Below, one piece after another: positions 16,584 to 25,919 of a stretch of 64,000 nucleotides of DNA. The translations under genes were made by a program, and so were the position numbers. Each line of letters opens with the position of its first letter. Within the stretch, counting starts at the first letter, position 1. Source of the stretch: Pseudomonas putida. GTDB lineage: Bacteria; Pseudomonadota; Gammaproteobacteria; Pseudomonadales; Pseudomonadaceae. The notes beneath the pieces are model-generated. The model was not told the origin of the DNA and made no database searches. It was given only the letters and a program-made list of their open reading frames with translations. The stretch spans positions 1 to 64,000 of the forward strand of contig NZ_JANHLK010000010.1 of NCBI RefSeq assembly GCF_028682635.1, written 5' to 3'.

Positions 16584-17465
16584 TTGAATGATGTCGAGCA
16601 TGCCATAGGCATGTATGCCTACAGTTATTGCACGATGCCCGCTGAGGCTATTTACGATAAAGCCATTTTGCAATCTATGATGAGCGTCATTGAAACGTGT
16701 CATATTTACTGCATCGGATACACACCAATTGTGGATTTCACTGGTGCAAGCCAAACGGGAGATGAGCTTAATATACAATTGAATGTATTGGGCAAAGAGT
16801 ATACTGTCACGTATTCAATACCTGATTTAATCTACAAGATGGAAGACGGTTATAATTTCCTAGAGGATGCGACCGGCGAAAGGATGTGGCCTGACATGGA
16901 GCATGTACAAGCCCGTCTAAACAATGAATTTAAAGCTGTTACTTTCGACGTAAAGTACATAGGCCAGGCATACGGTCAAGACGGTTCAAGAAATGCTATT
17001 GATCGACTACTAAAACATGAAACCTTGCAAAAAATAGCGCTGAAGGGAGTTCCGCCAGGGCACAAACTGACTTTGCTTTTGCTTTCCATTCAGCCTAGCA
17101 ATCAACTCATTACAATGATGAACCCATTTGCTAAAAATGGTGATAGCGGTGATGCACGGATAAAACAAGGCTTGGACAAAGCGCAAAACACTACAGAAGC
17201 GGAAAAAATTTCTCTGTATGAAGCGGCGCTAATTAGGTATTTTTACCCAGAATTTAATAAAGAATTCAAGGACAGTTTCCCTTCTACCAATCTAAAAATT
17301 CTTCAAGATTGCTATGACAAGGATTTTGGCGCCGTTGTAGCTGAAATCTGCATAGATGAATTACCTTTCATGTTATTTTCAGATAAGGTTGAGCCAAAAT
17401 TTTATCACATCGCAAAGCATAACTTGCATAAGAGTGAAGATCGAAAAATGTTCTTTGGCATTTGA
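16584..17465 (+). CDS. unknown protein with GIY-YIG-like residues, possibly 5'-truncated
   Basis: This 293-residue product is AT-rich in codon use, unlike its neighbours. I recognise no named family, but the spacing of 'YIG' (125-127), Arg136/Arg141, His145, Glu213 in 'EAALIRYF' and Asn225 in 'PEFN' resembles the GIY-YIG nuclease core, where the last two are the metal-binding Glu and a conserved Asn. The only standard start is TTG at 16584 with no binding site. The frame stays open 114 bp further upstream, encoding protein-like sequence ('KLYRFDTRSRK', 'RKSRVALKTHVFGRA') without ATG, GTG or TTG. Either a rare ATT at 16533 after AGGAG is used, or the 5' end was lost. Confidence 0.6.
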   Translation: MNDVEHAIGMYAYSYCTMPAEAIYDKAILQSMMSVIETCHIYCIGYTPIVDFTGASQTGDELNIQLNVLGKEYTVTYSIPDLIYKMEDGYNFLEDATGERMWPDMEHVQARLNNEFKAVTFDVKYIGQAYGQDGSRNAIDRLLKHETLQKIALKGVPPGHKLTLLLLSIQPSNQLITMMNPFAKNGDSGDARIKQGLDKAQNTTEAEKISLYEAALIRYFYPEFNKEFKDSFPSTNLKILQDCYDKDFGAVVAEICIDELPFMLFSDKVEPKFYHIAKHNLHKSEDRKMFFGI

Positions 17466-17540
17466 TCTTGCGAAAATGTCACAAACTAGAAGACTGGATC
17501 AAACTCATGATCGCCGTGGCCCGTTGCCTCAGGCGATCTG

Positions 17541-17786
17541 CCTGAAGCTTGAGCGCGACAATGACTTACACTATGCCCTAGACGAAGTGATCGCGGTTGC
17601 GGTGGCAAGCACATCATTTATCACGCCCTGGTCGCGACCTTAAACTTGGGTGATGAAGTCATCGTGCATGCTCCGTACTGGGTTTCTTACCCGGACATCG
17701 CCCGACTGAACGACGCCACACCGGTGATCATCTCATGCAAGGAGTCCTTCCACCGACTTTGCGATCTGAGCACGTTTACCGGCTGA
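17541..17786 (+). pseudogene. aspartate-aminotransferase fragment, frameshifted
   Basis: The stretch encodes 'LKLERDNDLHYALDEVIAV', then after a one-base loss near 17604 continues in another frame with 'GKHIIYHALVATLNLGDEV' and 'PYWVSYPDIARLNDATPVI'. This is the cofactor-domain region of a class I PLP aminotransferase. Both ends are missing, so it is a remnant at an insertion joint. Confidence 0.8.
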
Positions 17787-17869
17787 TCTTGCTTTTGGTG
17801 TCGAGCCATTTCTGGCGGGCTTCGATGTTCTCTCGGTGGAAAATTGTTGGCATTGCGAAGCCCTCGTAG

Positions 17870-18352
17870 CTATTCATCCTTATCACGCTCCCGTAAGAGC
17901 CAGCAGACGATGCCGAGCACCAGGGTGGCAAATCCTAGTGCGGCAATGGTGAGCGCAGGAGTAGCGGCAGAATCGAGAATAACGAACTTCCGGCTGAGCG
18001 CCAGCAAGGCGATCAACAGCACTGTGCGAACCTGAACGATGCTGTTGCGTCGTAGGGCCGGGCGCACAATCGAATGCTTAAACTCCAGGGCTATCAGCAC
18101 GGTGAAGATTGAGCCAAAGAGGGCCTGGAAAACATCGTGATCTAGAGGGTCAATCGCACCACCGATCACCAACGGTACAACCCTGCGACAGAGCTGCAGT
18201 AGAGCCATCAAAATCACAGACGCGATGATGAGACTGAGCGCAATAACAACCAATTGTTCGAAACGTTCGTAAGCATTCATCAGCGCCCACTGAAGCCTGA
18301 AATTTTTCAGCGTCGAGTTGCGCTCACGCCTTTCAGAATCAGGCTTTGACAC
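17870..18352 (-). CDS. psiE: PsiE family membrane protein
   Basis: A 160-residue protein with four predicted membrane helices and the N-terminal 'AYERFEQLVVIALSL', typical of the PsiE (phosphate-starvation-inducible E) family. A copy (psiE-GI) is a standard part of the transmissible locus of stress tolerance with ClpG/ClpK. The GTG at 18352 has GGAGGG 5 bp upstream. It follows clpG by 120 bp on the same strand and could be co-transcribed. Biochemical role unknown. Confidence 0.8.
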   Translation of the reverse strand: MSKPDSERRERNSTLKNFRLQWALMNAYERFEQLVVIALSLIIASVILMALLQLCRRVVPLVIGGAIDPLDHDVFQALFGSIFTVLIALEFKHSIVRPALRRNSIVQVRTVLLIALLALSRKFVILDSAATPALTIAALGFATLVLGIVCWLLRERDKDE

Positions 18353-18472
18353 GATAACCCTCCACACTTGCGTCTTCAGTCTGCCGGGCTCGTCCAGGCA
18401 TTAGAGGATCCAGTACACCACTGCACGTCGTGATCAACAGGCCTGCTCCCAGGTTACGTGAGTGTGCTGGGG

Positions 18473-21235
18473 CTAAGTCCCAGTCTCCGCAGTAGGTGCC
18501 AGATCATCTGGCTGGTCTGGCGGACTACTCCTTTCGGAGGCCTTTGGCGCATCCACCTCCACCTTATTGAAGACCACTTCGCTACGCCCCTTGTCGTAAC
18601 CCAACTCAACACTGTCGCCGGCTTGCAGCTTGCCAGCGAGCATTTCCTTCGCAAGCCGCGTTTCGACGGCCTGGCGAATCTGACGTTTCAACTCGCGCGC
18701 GCCAAACTCAGGCTGATAACCAACATCCGCCAGATGATCGATGAGTGAGCCATCAATTTTCACTGTGATGTTCTGTGCAGCTGCGGTTCGAATGACCCGA
18801 TCAAGCTGAATGCTCACAATCGATCGGATGTTGTCACGGGTAAGGGCATGGAACACGATGATGTCATCAATACGGTTAAGGAATTCGGGACGAAAATGCC
18901 CTTTCAGGACGCCCATTAATTCATCGCGTAACGCTTTATCCGTAAGGCGTTCATCTTCGGGGCGCTCAAGATTCTCCATGATAATGGGAGAGCCCAAGTT
19001 GCTGGTGGCAATGATGATCGTATTGCTGAAGTCCACGACACGTCCCTTACCGTCCGTTAGACGCCCATCGTCGAATACCTGCAGCAATACGTTGCTCACA
19101 TCGGGATGCGCTTTCTCGATCTCGTCGAGCAGAATCACACTGTAGGGCTTGCGGCGGACACGCTCTGTCAACTGACCGCCTTCGTCATATCCCACATAAC
19201 CGGGTGGCGCGCCGATCAAACGAGCAACCGCATGCCGCTCCATGTACTCCGACATATCAATACGAATGATCGATTGCTCGTCACCAAACACCGTTTCCGC
19301 CAACGCTTTGGCAAGTTCAGTTTTGCCAACGCCCGTAGGGCCAAGAAAGAGGAACGTGGCAATAGGTCTGTTGGCTTGGCCAAGTCCGGCTCGAGACAAA
19401 CGAACGGCATCGCTGACCGCGCGAACAGCGTCTTCCTGCCCGACCAGCCGATCACGCAATGTGTCTTCCATATTCAACAGCTTTTGACGCTCTTCCTGCG
19501 TAAGCTCGGTCACAGGAATACCGGTGAGACGGGACAGCACCTCGGCAATAGACTCCAGTGTCACCTCAAGGGTTTCGGAACCTGTCTTGCGCTCCCAGGC
19601 TTCTGTTTCCTCTCCCAGTTGCGTCTGTTTTTGACCAATGCGTTCTTCGAAGCCTTTGGATTCATCAAAACGTTTACGGGAGGATGCATAATCCTGTTCA
19701 CGTTTAAGTTGCGTGATTTCCGCTTCCAGCTCCTGAATGCCAGCCGGCCTCGAGGAGGAACTGATTCGAACGCGGGCGGCTGCCTGATCGATCAGGTCAA
19801 TGGCTTTATCCGGCAAAAAGCGCGAGGTGATGTAACGATCCGACAGCTCTGCTGCCGCCACAAATGCTTCATCGGCGAATGTGACCTGATGGTGAGCCTC
19901 AAGCTTATCGCGCAGCCCACGCAGGATAATGATGGTCTGTTCGACGGTGGGCTCGGCTATCAGCACAGGCTGAAAACGTCGTTCAAGCGCTGCGTCTTTT
20001 TCGATGTGCTTTTGGTACTCATTGAGTGTCGTCGCACCGATCAAACTGAGCTCCCCGCGCGCTAATGCGGGTTTCAGTACGTTGGCAATATCCAGGCCGC
20101 CCTCCTCACCACCCTGCCCCGCGCCAACGATCGTATGCAACTCGTCGATGAACAGAATAAGCTCCGAGCTTTTTGCGGCGACTTCATCAAGTAGTTGCTT
20201 GGCTCGCTCCTCGAATTCACCACGATATTTAGAGCCCGCAACCATTGAGTTCAGATTGATCTCAACCAGCCGTCTGCCACGCAGAATCTCAGGGACATCG
20301 CCCTTTACTATTCGTTGTGCAAGCCCTTCAACGATGGCTGTTTTACCGACGCCAGGTTCGCCGATAAGAACCGGATTGTTCTTTCTGCGCCGCGCCAGCA
20401 CCTCGATGGTATTTTCGATTTCCTGCGCGCGCCCCAGTACGGGATCCAGTTTGCCCTCACGAGCCAGTGACGTCAGGTCGCGACCGAACTTGTCGAGTGT
20501 CGGTGTTCCCGTCGGGGTGTCGACTCGCCCATCCTCAGCCCCCTTACCCACCACCTTTACCACCTTCTGCCGCAAGGCTTCAGGCGTTACGCCGTATTTT
20601 TTAAGCAATGTCCCGGCGATACTTTCTGGTACAGAGGCAAGCCCGATCAACAAATGCTCTGGGCCAACGTACGAATGTCCTAAATCACGAGATGCCTGGA
20701 ACGCAAAATTGAAAACTTTCTTTAACCGCGGCGAAATGCTCATCTGGTCCACCGGGGCCTGGGCCTCCGCTGTGCCCCTCTGAGCATGTTGATCGATGTA
20801 ACCTTTGATCTCGTCCGGAGAAAGCTTCAGCTCCTTAAGCAACGCCGTACCCACATCGGTATCCGCAAGCACATACAACAAATGCTCAGTATCGAGCTCG
20901 CTGCGGTTGAGCTCATGGGCTTTCTCACCCGCGCGTTGCAGGATTTCCAGCGTCTGGGAACTGAATGCATCGGTTGCATCGACAGATTCTCGAGGCACTT
21001 GCGCAGAGAGCCTGAAGTCATCACCCGCTTGATCCTTTGCTCCGCCCATGCTGTCGAAAAAGCGGGACACACCCCCGCCCAGCAGAGAGTCGAATGGATT
21101 CAACATGCTTTGATGGCGTAAGAGTTGACGGTAATCGTGGTCGCAAATGGACATTGTCCTGGCTTGGCCATTTTGCGATACGGTCACTCGCGCTACAGCG
21201 GGTCTCGCATTACATATTTCACAGAGAGTAGCCAT
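18473..21235 (-). CDS. clpG: ClpG/ClpK-type AAA+ disaggregase
   Basis: This 920-residue Hsp100 has an N-terminal Cys motif (Cys5, Cys8, Cys31) typical of ClpG/ClpK, a Clp_N repeat domain (about 90-230), two AAA+ modules (Walker A GEPGVGKT at 292-299, Walker B 'ILFIDEL' at 360-366; second GPTGVGKT at 632-639) and a short middle domain near 500-550. Between 'TSNLGS' and '[10 protein letters not shown]' there is no [LIV]-G-[FL] loop, the ClpP-docking motif of ClpA/ClpC, so it should act as a stand-alone disaggregase giving heat resistance. It is followed by psiE. The small heat-shock, YfdX and HdeD genes of the full locus are absent here. Confidence 0.92.
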   Translation of the reverse strand: MATLCEICNARPAVARVTVSQNGQARTMSICDHDYRQLLRHQSMLNPFDSLLGGGVSRFFDSMGGAKDQAGDDFRLSAQVPRESVDATDAFSSQTLEILQRAGEKAHELNRSELDTEHLLYVLADTDVGTALLKELKLSPDEIKGYIDQHAQRGTAEAQAPVDQMSISPRLKKVFNFAFQASRDLGHSYVGPEHLLIGLASVPESIAGTLLKKYGVTPEALRQKVVKVVGKGAEDGRVDTPTGTPTLDKFGRDLTSLAREGKLDPVLGRAQEIENTIEVLARRRKNNPVLIGEPGVGKTAIVEGLAQRIVKGDVPEILRGRRLVEINLNSMVAGSKYRGEFEERAKQLLDEVAAKSSELILFIDELHTIVGAGQGGEEGGLDIANVLKPALARGELSLIGATTLNEYQKHIEKDAALERRFQPVLIAEPTVEQTIIILRGLRDKLEAHHQVTFADEAFVAAAELSDRYITSRFLPDKAIDLIDQAAARVRISSSSRPAGIQELEAEITQLKREQDYASSRKRFDESKGFEERIGQKQTQLGEETEAWERKTGSETLEVTLESIAEVLSRLTGIPVTELTQEERQKLLNMEDTLRDRLVGQEDAVRAVSDAVRLSRAGLGQANRPIATFLFLGPTGVGKTELAKALAETVFGDEQSIIRIDMSEYMERHAVARLIGAPPGYVGYDEGGQLTERVRRKPYSVILLDEIEKAHPDVSNVLLQVFDDGRLTDGKGRVVDFSNTIIIATSNLGSPIIMENLERPEDERLTDKALRDELMGVLKGHFRPEFLNRIDDIIVFHALTRDNIRSIVSIQLDRVIRTAAAQNITVKIDGSLIDHLADVGYQPEFGARELKRQIRQAVETRLAKEMLAGKLQAGDSVELGYDKGRSEVVFNKVEVDAPKASERSSPPDQPDDLAPTAETGT

Positions 21236-21280
21236 GATGAGTTGTCTCCAAAGATGGATAACACGGACTCATTCAGATGG

Positions 21281-21308
21281 ATCTACGGCCCCGTAAACGA
21301 TGCTCAAG
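21281..21308 (-). promoter_or_regulatory. possible heat-shock (sigma-32-like) promoter of clpG
   Basis: On the minus strand CTTGAG (21308-21303) is followed after 14 bp by CCGTAGAT (21288-21281), resembling the sigma-32 pattern CTTGAA-N13-15-CCCATnT. It lies 45-73 bp upstream of the clpG start codon. The -10 half is a partial match only. Confidence 0.4.
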
Positions 21309-21541
21309 CAACAGGGGCATGAGATCCGCAATACGCTGAGATTGCTCAGGAAGACGATTACGTTGGAGGGAATGGCAGTCTCGGCAGACGACGCCATCCA
21401 ATAACGATAGTCGGATCTCATCAAAACACGCTATGGGCGACCCAGGATACCGACGAACGACGTCTGATAAATTTGTGCTCAAAAATACCGCCAGTCGTAA
21501 ACCACCAACTCATCAGCAAATGAGGCTATGGAATCACCAGC

Positions 21542-21631
21542 GTGATCGAGCAACGCTTCGATGTCGGAATTCGCAGGGGCGAATCGATCAGCAAGGACAT
21601 GATTGCGGTTCGCACCAAAACCATCGGATAA
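21542..21631 (+). pseudogene. LysR effector-domain fragment
   Basis: Codons from 21542 to the TAA at 21629 spell 'VIEQRFDVGIRRGESISKD' and then 'MIAVRTKTIG', the co-inducer-domain signature of LysR regulators. Nothing of the DNA-binding end is nearby. It is a remnant. Confidence 0.7.
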
Positions 21632-21660
21632 AAAAGCCGCCGAAAATGACAGCAAAAGAA

Positions 21661-21972
21661 CGAGCGCGCGAGGTCTTGCCGGCATTGGAGGAAACGGAGA
21701 ACGCGTTCAGCGATTACGGCAAGCGCCAACAACGACTATAGTCAATGGTGCGTCAGAGCGAATCCAGCCTTTCCGCTGCCAACCTGGCCTCAATCCAATA
21801 CCGCGAAGGCACGGCGGATCTCCTCGTGCTTCTTGATGCGGATAGTGAACGTCTCGCAACCGAAGACACTCAGGCTCAGGCCTCAAACGAGGTGTATCGA
21901 GGCATCGTCGCCATTTATAAATCACTTGGCGGTGGATGGAGTTATCCCCCCGGGCAAGTCGTATCCCGCTGA
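21661..21972 (+). pseudogene. C-terminal fragment of an RND efflux outer-membrane factor
   Basis: The frame reads 'VLPALEETENAFSDYGKRQQ' up to an in-frame TAG at 21739-21741, then continues with 'ANLASIQYREGTADLLVLLD' and 'GIVAIYKSLGGGW'. This is the last repeat of a TolC/OprM/NodT-type protein. The N-terminal three quarters are missing and the internal stop confirms decay. Confidence 0.8.
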
Positions 21973-22008
21973 GCAGACCCCAACCGCCCATCTATAAGGG
22001 CTCAAGCC

Positions 22009-22545
22009 ATGCACACTTCAGAATTGGATGATGCGAAAGAAACGAATGGCGACCTGGTTCAGGGGCCGCTGCCGGCCGGCACTGTCGCGCCCGACTTCAC
22101 TCTGTACGCAACCCCTGATCAGCAGTTGTCGCTACGCGAGCTAAAGGGAAATCCCGTGATACTGGCGTTTTATCCCGCAGACTGGACTTCGGTTTGTGGC
22201 GACCAACTGACTTTGTACAACCAGTTGCTACCCACATTCAGAGAATACGGTGCTACGCTACTGGGTATCTCAGTTGACAGCGCCTGGTGTCATCAGGCCT
22301 TTGCCAAAGATCGGAGTTTTCACTTCAGCCTGCTGGCCGATTTCGAGCCCAAAGGGGCTGTGGCGCGGCAGTATGGAGCCTACGAGTCCCACCTGGGGGT
22401 TTGTAAGCGGGCGCTGTTCGTGATTGACAAGGAGGGGGTGGTCGCCTGGAGCTACGTCTCCCCGATGGCAATCAATCCGGGGGCGGACGGCATTCTGGAT
22501 GCGCTGGATGCTCTGGCGAATTCATCACAAAGCACGCCAACCTAA
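22009..22545 (+). CDS. AhpC/TSA family peroxiredoxin
   Basis: A 178-residue thioredoxin-fold peroxidase. The peroxidatic site is Cys63 in 'YPADWTSVCGDQL', where the usual Thr-x-x-Cys Thr is present. Cys94 and Cys132 are candidates for the resolving residue. It should reduce peroxides in the cytoplasm with a thioredoxin-like donor. The gene is 17 bp from a DsbA-like gene, which may be that partner. Together they resemble redox cargo of stress-tolerance islands. Confidence 0.85.
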   Translation: MHTSELDDAKETNGDLVQGPLPAGTVAPDFTLYATPDQQLSLRELKGNPVILAFYPADWTSVCGDQLTLYNQLLPTFREYGATLLGISVDSAWCHQAFAKDRSFHFSLLADFEPKGAVARQYGAYESHLGVCKRALFVIDKEGVVAWSYVSPMAINPGADGILDALDALANSSQSTPT

Positions 22546-22562
22546 ATTTAACAGGTGATCCC

Positions 22563-23090
22563 ATGGCCACTCTCAAAGTCCCGGTAAGTGCCAGCGACCA
22601 TCGCCAGGGAAGTGCGCATGCCAAGGTCACACTGGTGGAATTTGGCGACTATCAATGTCCCTATTGCGCTGAAGCGTATTGGATAGTCAAGAATCTGCAA
22701 CAGCATTTTCGCGATGATTTGCTGTTCGTGTTCCGTAATTTTCCACTGACCACTGCTCACCCGCATGCGATGGCTGCAGCTGTCACCGCTGAGTTTGCCG
22801 GGAGTCGAGGATTCTTCTGGGAGGCGCACGACGAATTGTATGAAAATCAGGATCGATTGGGCCTGCCGCTGTTTCGGGCCATCGCTCTAAAACATGGCCT
22901 CTCCGACGAAGAACTCTATCTTGCCATGCAAGACGGTACCTACGTACCCAAAATAAAATCCGATTTTAATGGCGGCGTACGGAGCGGCGTGAATGGCACC
23001 CCAGCGTTTTACATTGACGGGCTTCGCTATGACGGGGCTCCAGAGTTCACCGAGATGAGTCAGATGATTGAGCTTTCGTTAGTGAGTTGA
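22563..23090 (+). CDS. DsbA-family thioredoxin-fold protein, cytoplasmic
   Basis: A 175-residue DsbA-like protein with the active site CPYC (Cys32, Cys35) and the cis-Pro loop 'VNGTPAFYIDG'. It has no signal peptide, unlike true DsbA, so it works in the cytoplasm, as do DsbA-like proteins linked to NhaA or stress islands. It is co-directional with the peroxiredoxin, 17 bp downstream, and may reduce it or act as a disulfide reductase/isomerase under oxidative stress. Confidence 0.85.
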   Translation: MATLKVPVSASDHRQGSAHAKVTLVEFGDYQCPYCAEAYWIVKNLQQHFRDDLLFVFRNFPLTTAHPHAMAAAVTAEFAGSRGFFWEAHDELYENQDRLGLPLFRAIALKHGLSDEELYLAMQDGTYVPKIKSDFNGGVRSGVNGTPAFYIDGLRYDGAPEFTEMSQMIELSLVS

Positions 23091-23293
23091 CGAAATCGCT
23101 AGATAGTGAAATCGCTTGGCATCACCCACACCGTAGCCGAGGGCGAACGTGCCCTATTGCGCAGCGCACCAGGTGTGCGTTCGATAATATTTCAATACGG
23201 GAGATTGAAGAATCCACGGTGCTGCCAACGATAAGCATCGCTCATAAAGCAGCGGCACGAAAATATCAGCCCAGCGAACCGAGGACATAAAAA

Positions 23294-23488
23294 ATGGCGA
23301 TGTTAATTTTTGACAGTTCGGAAGATTCCATAGTCGAGGCCCGTGTCCTGGTCGAGGCGCTGAATGAATGGTTGGCGGAACAGCAGCCCAGTTGCCCGCT
23401 AAGGTCCGCCCGTGCGAAATGTTGCTATCGGCCCGATGGCACGCTGGATTCTGTATTGACCGTACTAACAGACGTGGTGGTGGACTAG
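23294..23488 (+). CDS. small hypothetical protein
   Basis: A 64-residue open frame preceded by AGGACA at 23282. No family recognised; it contains a 'CPLRSARAKCCY' stretch. It may be a real small gene or chance. The rest of 23091-23609 shows no other feature I can support, although the AT content rises before ltrA. Confidence 0.3.
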   Translation: MAMLIFDSSEDSIVEARVLVEALNEWLAEQQPSCPLRSARAKCCYRPDGTLDSVLTVLTDVVVD

Positions 23489-23609
23489 GTCAGGTGTTGC
23501 ACTCAGTTTTTGCGACCGCCCCCAAGGTTGACGCCTATACCCGTCCACCCGTTCGCTTATCCGTTAGTTTCCTTCTACATTAAAGAGGTGCACACGGAGC
23601 CAGCAGCGA

Positions 23610-24710
23610 ATGAAATCTTTGAAGTATTATGAAAAAAATCGACACGCCACATGGTTAGAGTTGTTTTTTGACCTGATTTTTGTTGTAGCAATTGGCAAGG
23701 TTACGCATACTCTCGGACATCTTCATCACGGCCACTTTGAACAGGAGCAATTATGGACATTTTTACTGCTTTTTGTTCCATTATGGTGGATCTGGTCCAG
23801 CCACACGATTTACTCAAATAGGTTTGATACAGACAGTAACCTTCACCGTTTGGCAACATTATTTTTAATGTTGCTGCTCATTGTGCTGTCTGCACGGATT
23901 GGGGAAGAATTGGAAGTAAACTATGCGCTTGTTATTGCCTGCTATTTTGGTATACGTGCCATCATCAGTATTATGTACATTTCGTCCATAAATAAATTCG
24001 ATCACCGTAGTGAATTCTCCTCCAGGCTTGGCTTCGCCCTGTTAGTTAGCGCAGCTGTTAGTCTTTCATCCATTCTTTTTGACCCACCTATGCGTTACCT
24101 TGTCGCTTACATTGGGATTTTTCTTGATATTCTGCTCCCTTTATTTTCTTGGGGTAAGCTAAAGCCATTGCCCGCACATACAGAACACTTGGTTGAACGA
24201 CTAGGTTTACTCACCCTCATCTTATTGGGCGAGTCGGTAATTAGCCTTTCTGGAGGGTTATCTGACATTCAATGGGATCGTTATAATGTGATGGCGGCAA
24301 TCACCGGATTTATCATGATTTGCAGTATCTGGTGGATATATTTTGATAGCTTTTACTTGTTGAGCAAAAATGAAAGTAGTATGAGTGGACACTCCTTAAT
24401 CTACTCGCACCTTTTTCTATTTATGGGGCTAGCACTTCTCGCAAATTTGATCAGGCATGCGATCCTGAATGACATTGCGATGCGCGATTTCCAGATTACG
24501 TCAATCATCGGCATGGCCTTATTTTTCTTAGGCAAGCAATATGGCTACTTCATAGCGGTACCTAAAATAAGGAAATACATACTACAAAACACCTTGATCG
24601 TGTTTTCTCTAGGTGGTTTGGTTATATTCCTACCCCGCGTCGAGTACATATTGGTCGGCCTGACAGCAACCATGATCTGTTATGTTTTACTAAACTTCAG
24701 GTATCGTTGA
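23610..24710 (+). CDS. low temperature requirement protein A (LtrA) family
   Basis: A 366-residue integral membrane protein with about ten hydrophobic segments. The N-terminal 'ATWLELFFDLIFVVAIGKVT' is the LtrA family hallmark, and 'LTLILLGESVISLSGGL' occurs in the second half. LtrA was named from Listeria growth in the cold; the transported or sensed substrate is unknown. Codon use is AT-rich compared with the flanking backbone, indicating acquisition. It ends the accessory block; from 24852 the composition returns to the GC-rich norm. Confidence 0.88.
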   Translation: MKSLKYYEKNRHATWLELFFDLIFVVAIGKVTHTLGHLHHGHFEQEQLWTFLLLFVPLWWIWSSHTIYSNRFDTDSNLHRLATLFLMLLLIVLSARIGEELEVNYALVIACYFGIRAIISIMYISSINKFDHRSEFSSRLGFALLVSAAVSLSSILFDPPMRYLVAYIGIFLDILLPLFSWGKLKPLPAHTEHLVERLGLLTLILLGESVISLSGGLSDIQWDRYNVMAAITGFIMICSIWWIYFDSFYLLSKNESSMSGHSLIYSHLFLFMGLALLANLIRHAILNDIAMRDFQITSIIGMALFFLGKQYGYFIAVPKIRKYILQNTLIVFSLGGLVIFLPRVEYILVGLTATMICYVLLNFRYR

Positions 24711-24851
24711 ATCTTTAAAGTTGGGCCATATCACGGGTGGATCAGCTATCCGCGCACATCCATACATCCCTACCAACCAAAGCGGGTGTTCGCCTGGAAA
24801 GCACGGGGGCAAACACAGCGCTGCGGGAGGCCCGCGCCAAGCGGCAAAAAC

Positions 24852-25667
24852 CTAATCAAAGAAGGCCAGGGTGCGAACTTCGATACTCTCGCGCGGCGGG
24901 GCTCCCGGCGGCGTATTGGGGTCCTTGAAGGCGGTATGGGGCGTGAAGCGGGCACGGCCGTCGTGACGTGAGTCATACCCCTTGATCAGCAAGACTTCGT
25001 CACGGCGCATGTCCGGAAAATAGTACCAGCGCTGTTGCGGATTGTAGGCCAGGTGGTAGATCTCACCGATACGATCCGGATAGACCAAATCGGTGGCCAG
25101 CAGGTCATTGGGGTCGAGCGTCGAGGCATCCAGCACCGCCAGCGGTGAGCGCTTGACGGGGCCGCTCATCGGGCGCCAGAGGTTAATCTGGGCCACCGAG
25201 ACCCGTGCGGCGGCCTGATCCTGGCCCAGCACGTCGCGAATACGTTCAGGCCCCGAGCGGTCGGTGTAGTCATTATGCACACGGCTGGCTGGCCCGCGAA
25301 TATCCCGCCGCTCGGCGTCGCTGCGCCTGGTGTGGTCGAAGATGACGACCCGGCTCGCGCCCGTCAACTCCTTGATCAAGGCCTTGACCTCGTCATAGTA
25401 GACGCTTTCCACTGAGGTATCGTCGTAGAGATCGTCGACCACCGTATCCCGCCGATGGAGTTCAAACCCCTGCTTGTCCAGAGAAAGGCTGTCTGCCAAC
25501 GGACGACCGTTGTGTATCGTGACCTCGCGCTCCTCCTGCTCAGCAAAGTAGTGTGGTTCACTGTTACCGGTCAGAGCCTCGGTATGCACATAGGGCTTCG
25601 CATCGTGCTTGACCAGGTAGGTGAGTTTTGTGATGACGCCAGCGGGCATATCAGTTGTGCACTTCAA
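24852..25667 (-). CDS. CmcJ/NvfI-like Fe(II)/2-oxoglutarate oxygenase family protein
   Basis: A 271-residue protein resembling the CmcJ/NvfI/AsaB group, often annotated as methyltransferase or GA4-desaturase-like. 'RVHNDYTDRSGPERIRD' (about residues 128-144) provides the His-x-Asp of the metal site, and 'AQINLWRPM' and 'GEIYHLAYNPQQRWYYFPDM' (about 223-242) are family landmarks. Members hydroxylate or desaturate secondary-metabolite acids. The TTG at 25667 follows GGAGG by 6 bp and is preferred to the ATG six codons later. No biosynthetic partners are adjacent. Of the 252 bp upstream nothing specific was recognised. Confidence 0.75.
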   Translation of the reverse strand: MKCTTDMPAGVITKLTYLVKHDAKPYVHTEALTGNSEPHYFAEQEEREVTIHNGRPLADSLSLDKQGFELHRRDTVVDDLYDDTSVESVYYDEVKALIKELTGASRVVIFDHTRRSDAERRDIRGPASRVHNDYTDRSGPERIRDVLGQDQAAARVSVAQINLWRPMSGPVKRSPLAVLDASTLDPNDLLATDLVYPDRIGEIYHLAYNPQQRWYYFPDMRRDEVLLIKGYDSRHDGRARFTPHTAFKDPNTPPGAPPRESIEVRTLAFFD

Positions 25668-25919
25668 GTAACACCTCCCGGTCTGCTGAGCGCATTCGGC
25701 GTGGTGTCACCGTGGCGGCGCTATAGCTTGCCTGTAAACAGCCTCATCCTCGATCGTATGCTTTCCAAGGGACACTTTCAAATGCACCCGGAGGTGCATG
25801 GTCCCCGACCGGTAGAACAGGACATACCTACCCCGACACCGACGTGCAGCTTGACCAAATTCAGAAAGCAAAAAACGAAAGCGCTTCAAAAGGTGGATTG
25901 TCGCCCACCAGCACTCAGT

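Noticed and set aside
23087..23290. Short frame after the DsbA-like gene
   Set aside because: It overlaps the stop but has no family resemblance and unusual composition; another frame there looks no better.
24823..24835. Small GC hairpin after the CmcJ-like gene
   Set aside because: The stem is 5 bp with a 3-base loop and no T-run; not enough to call a terminator.
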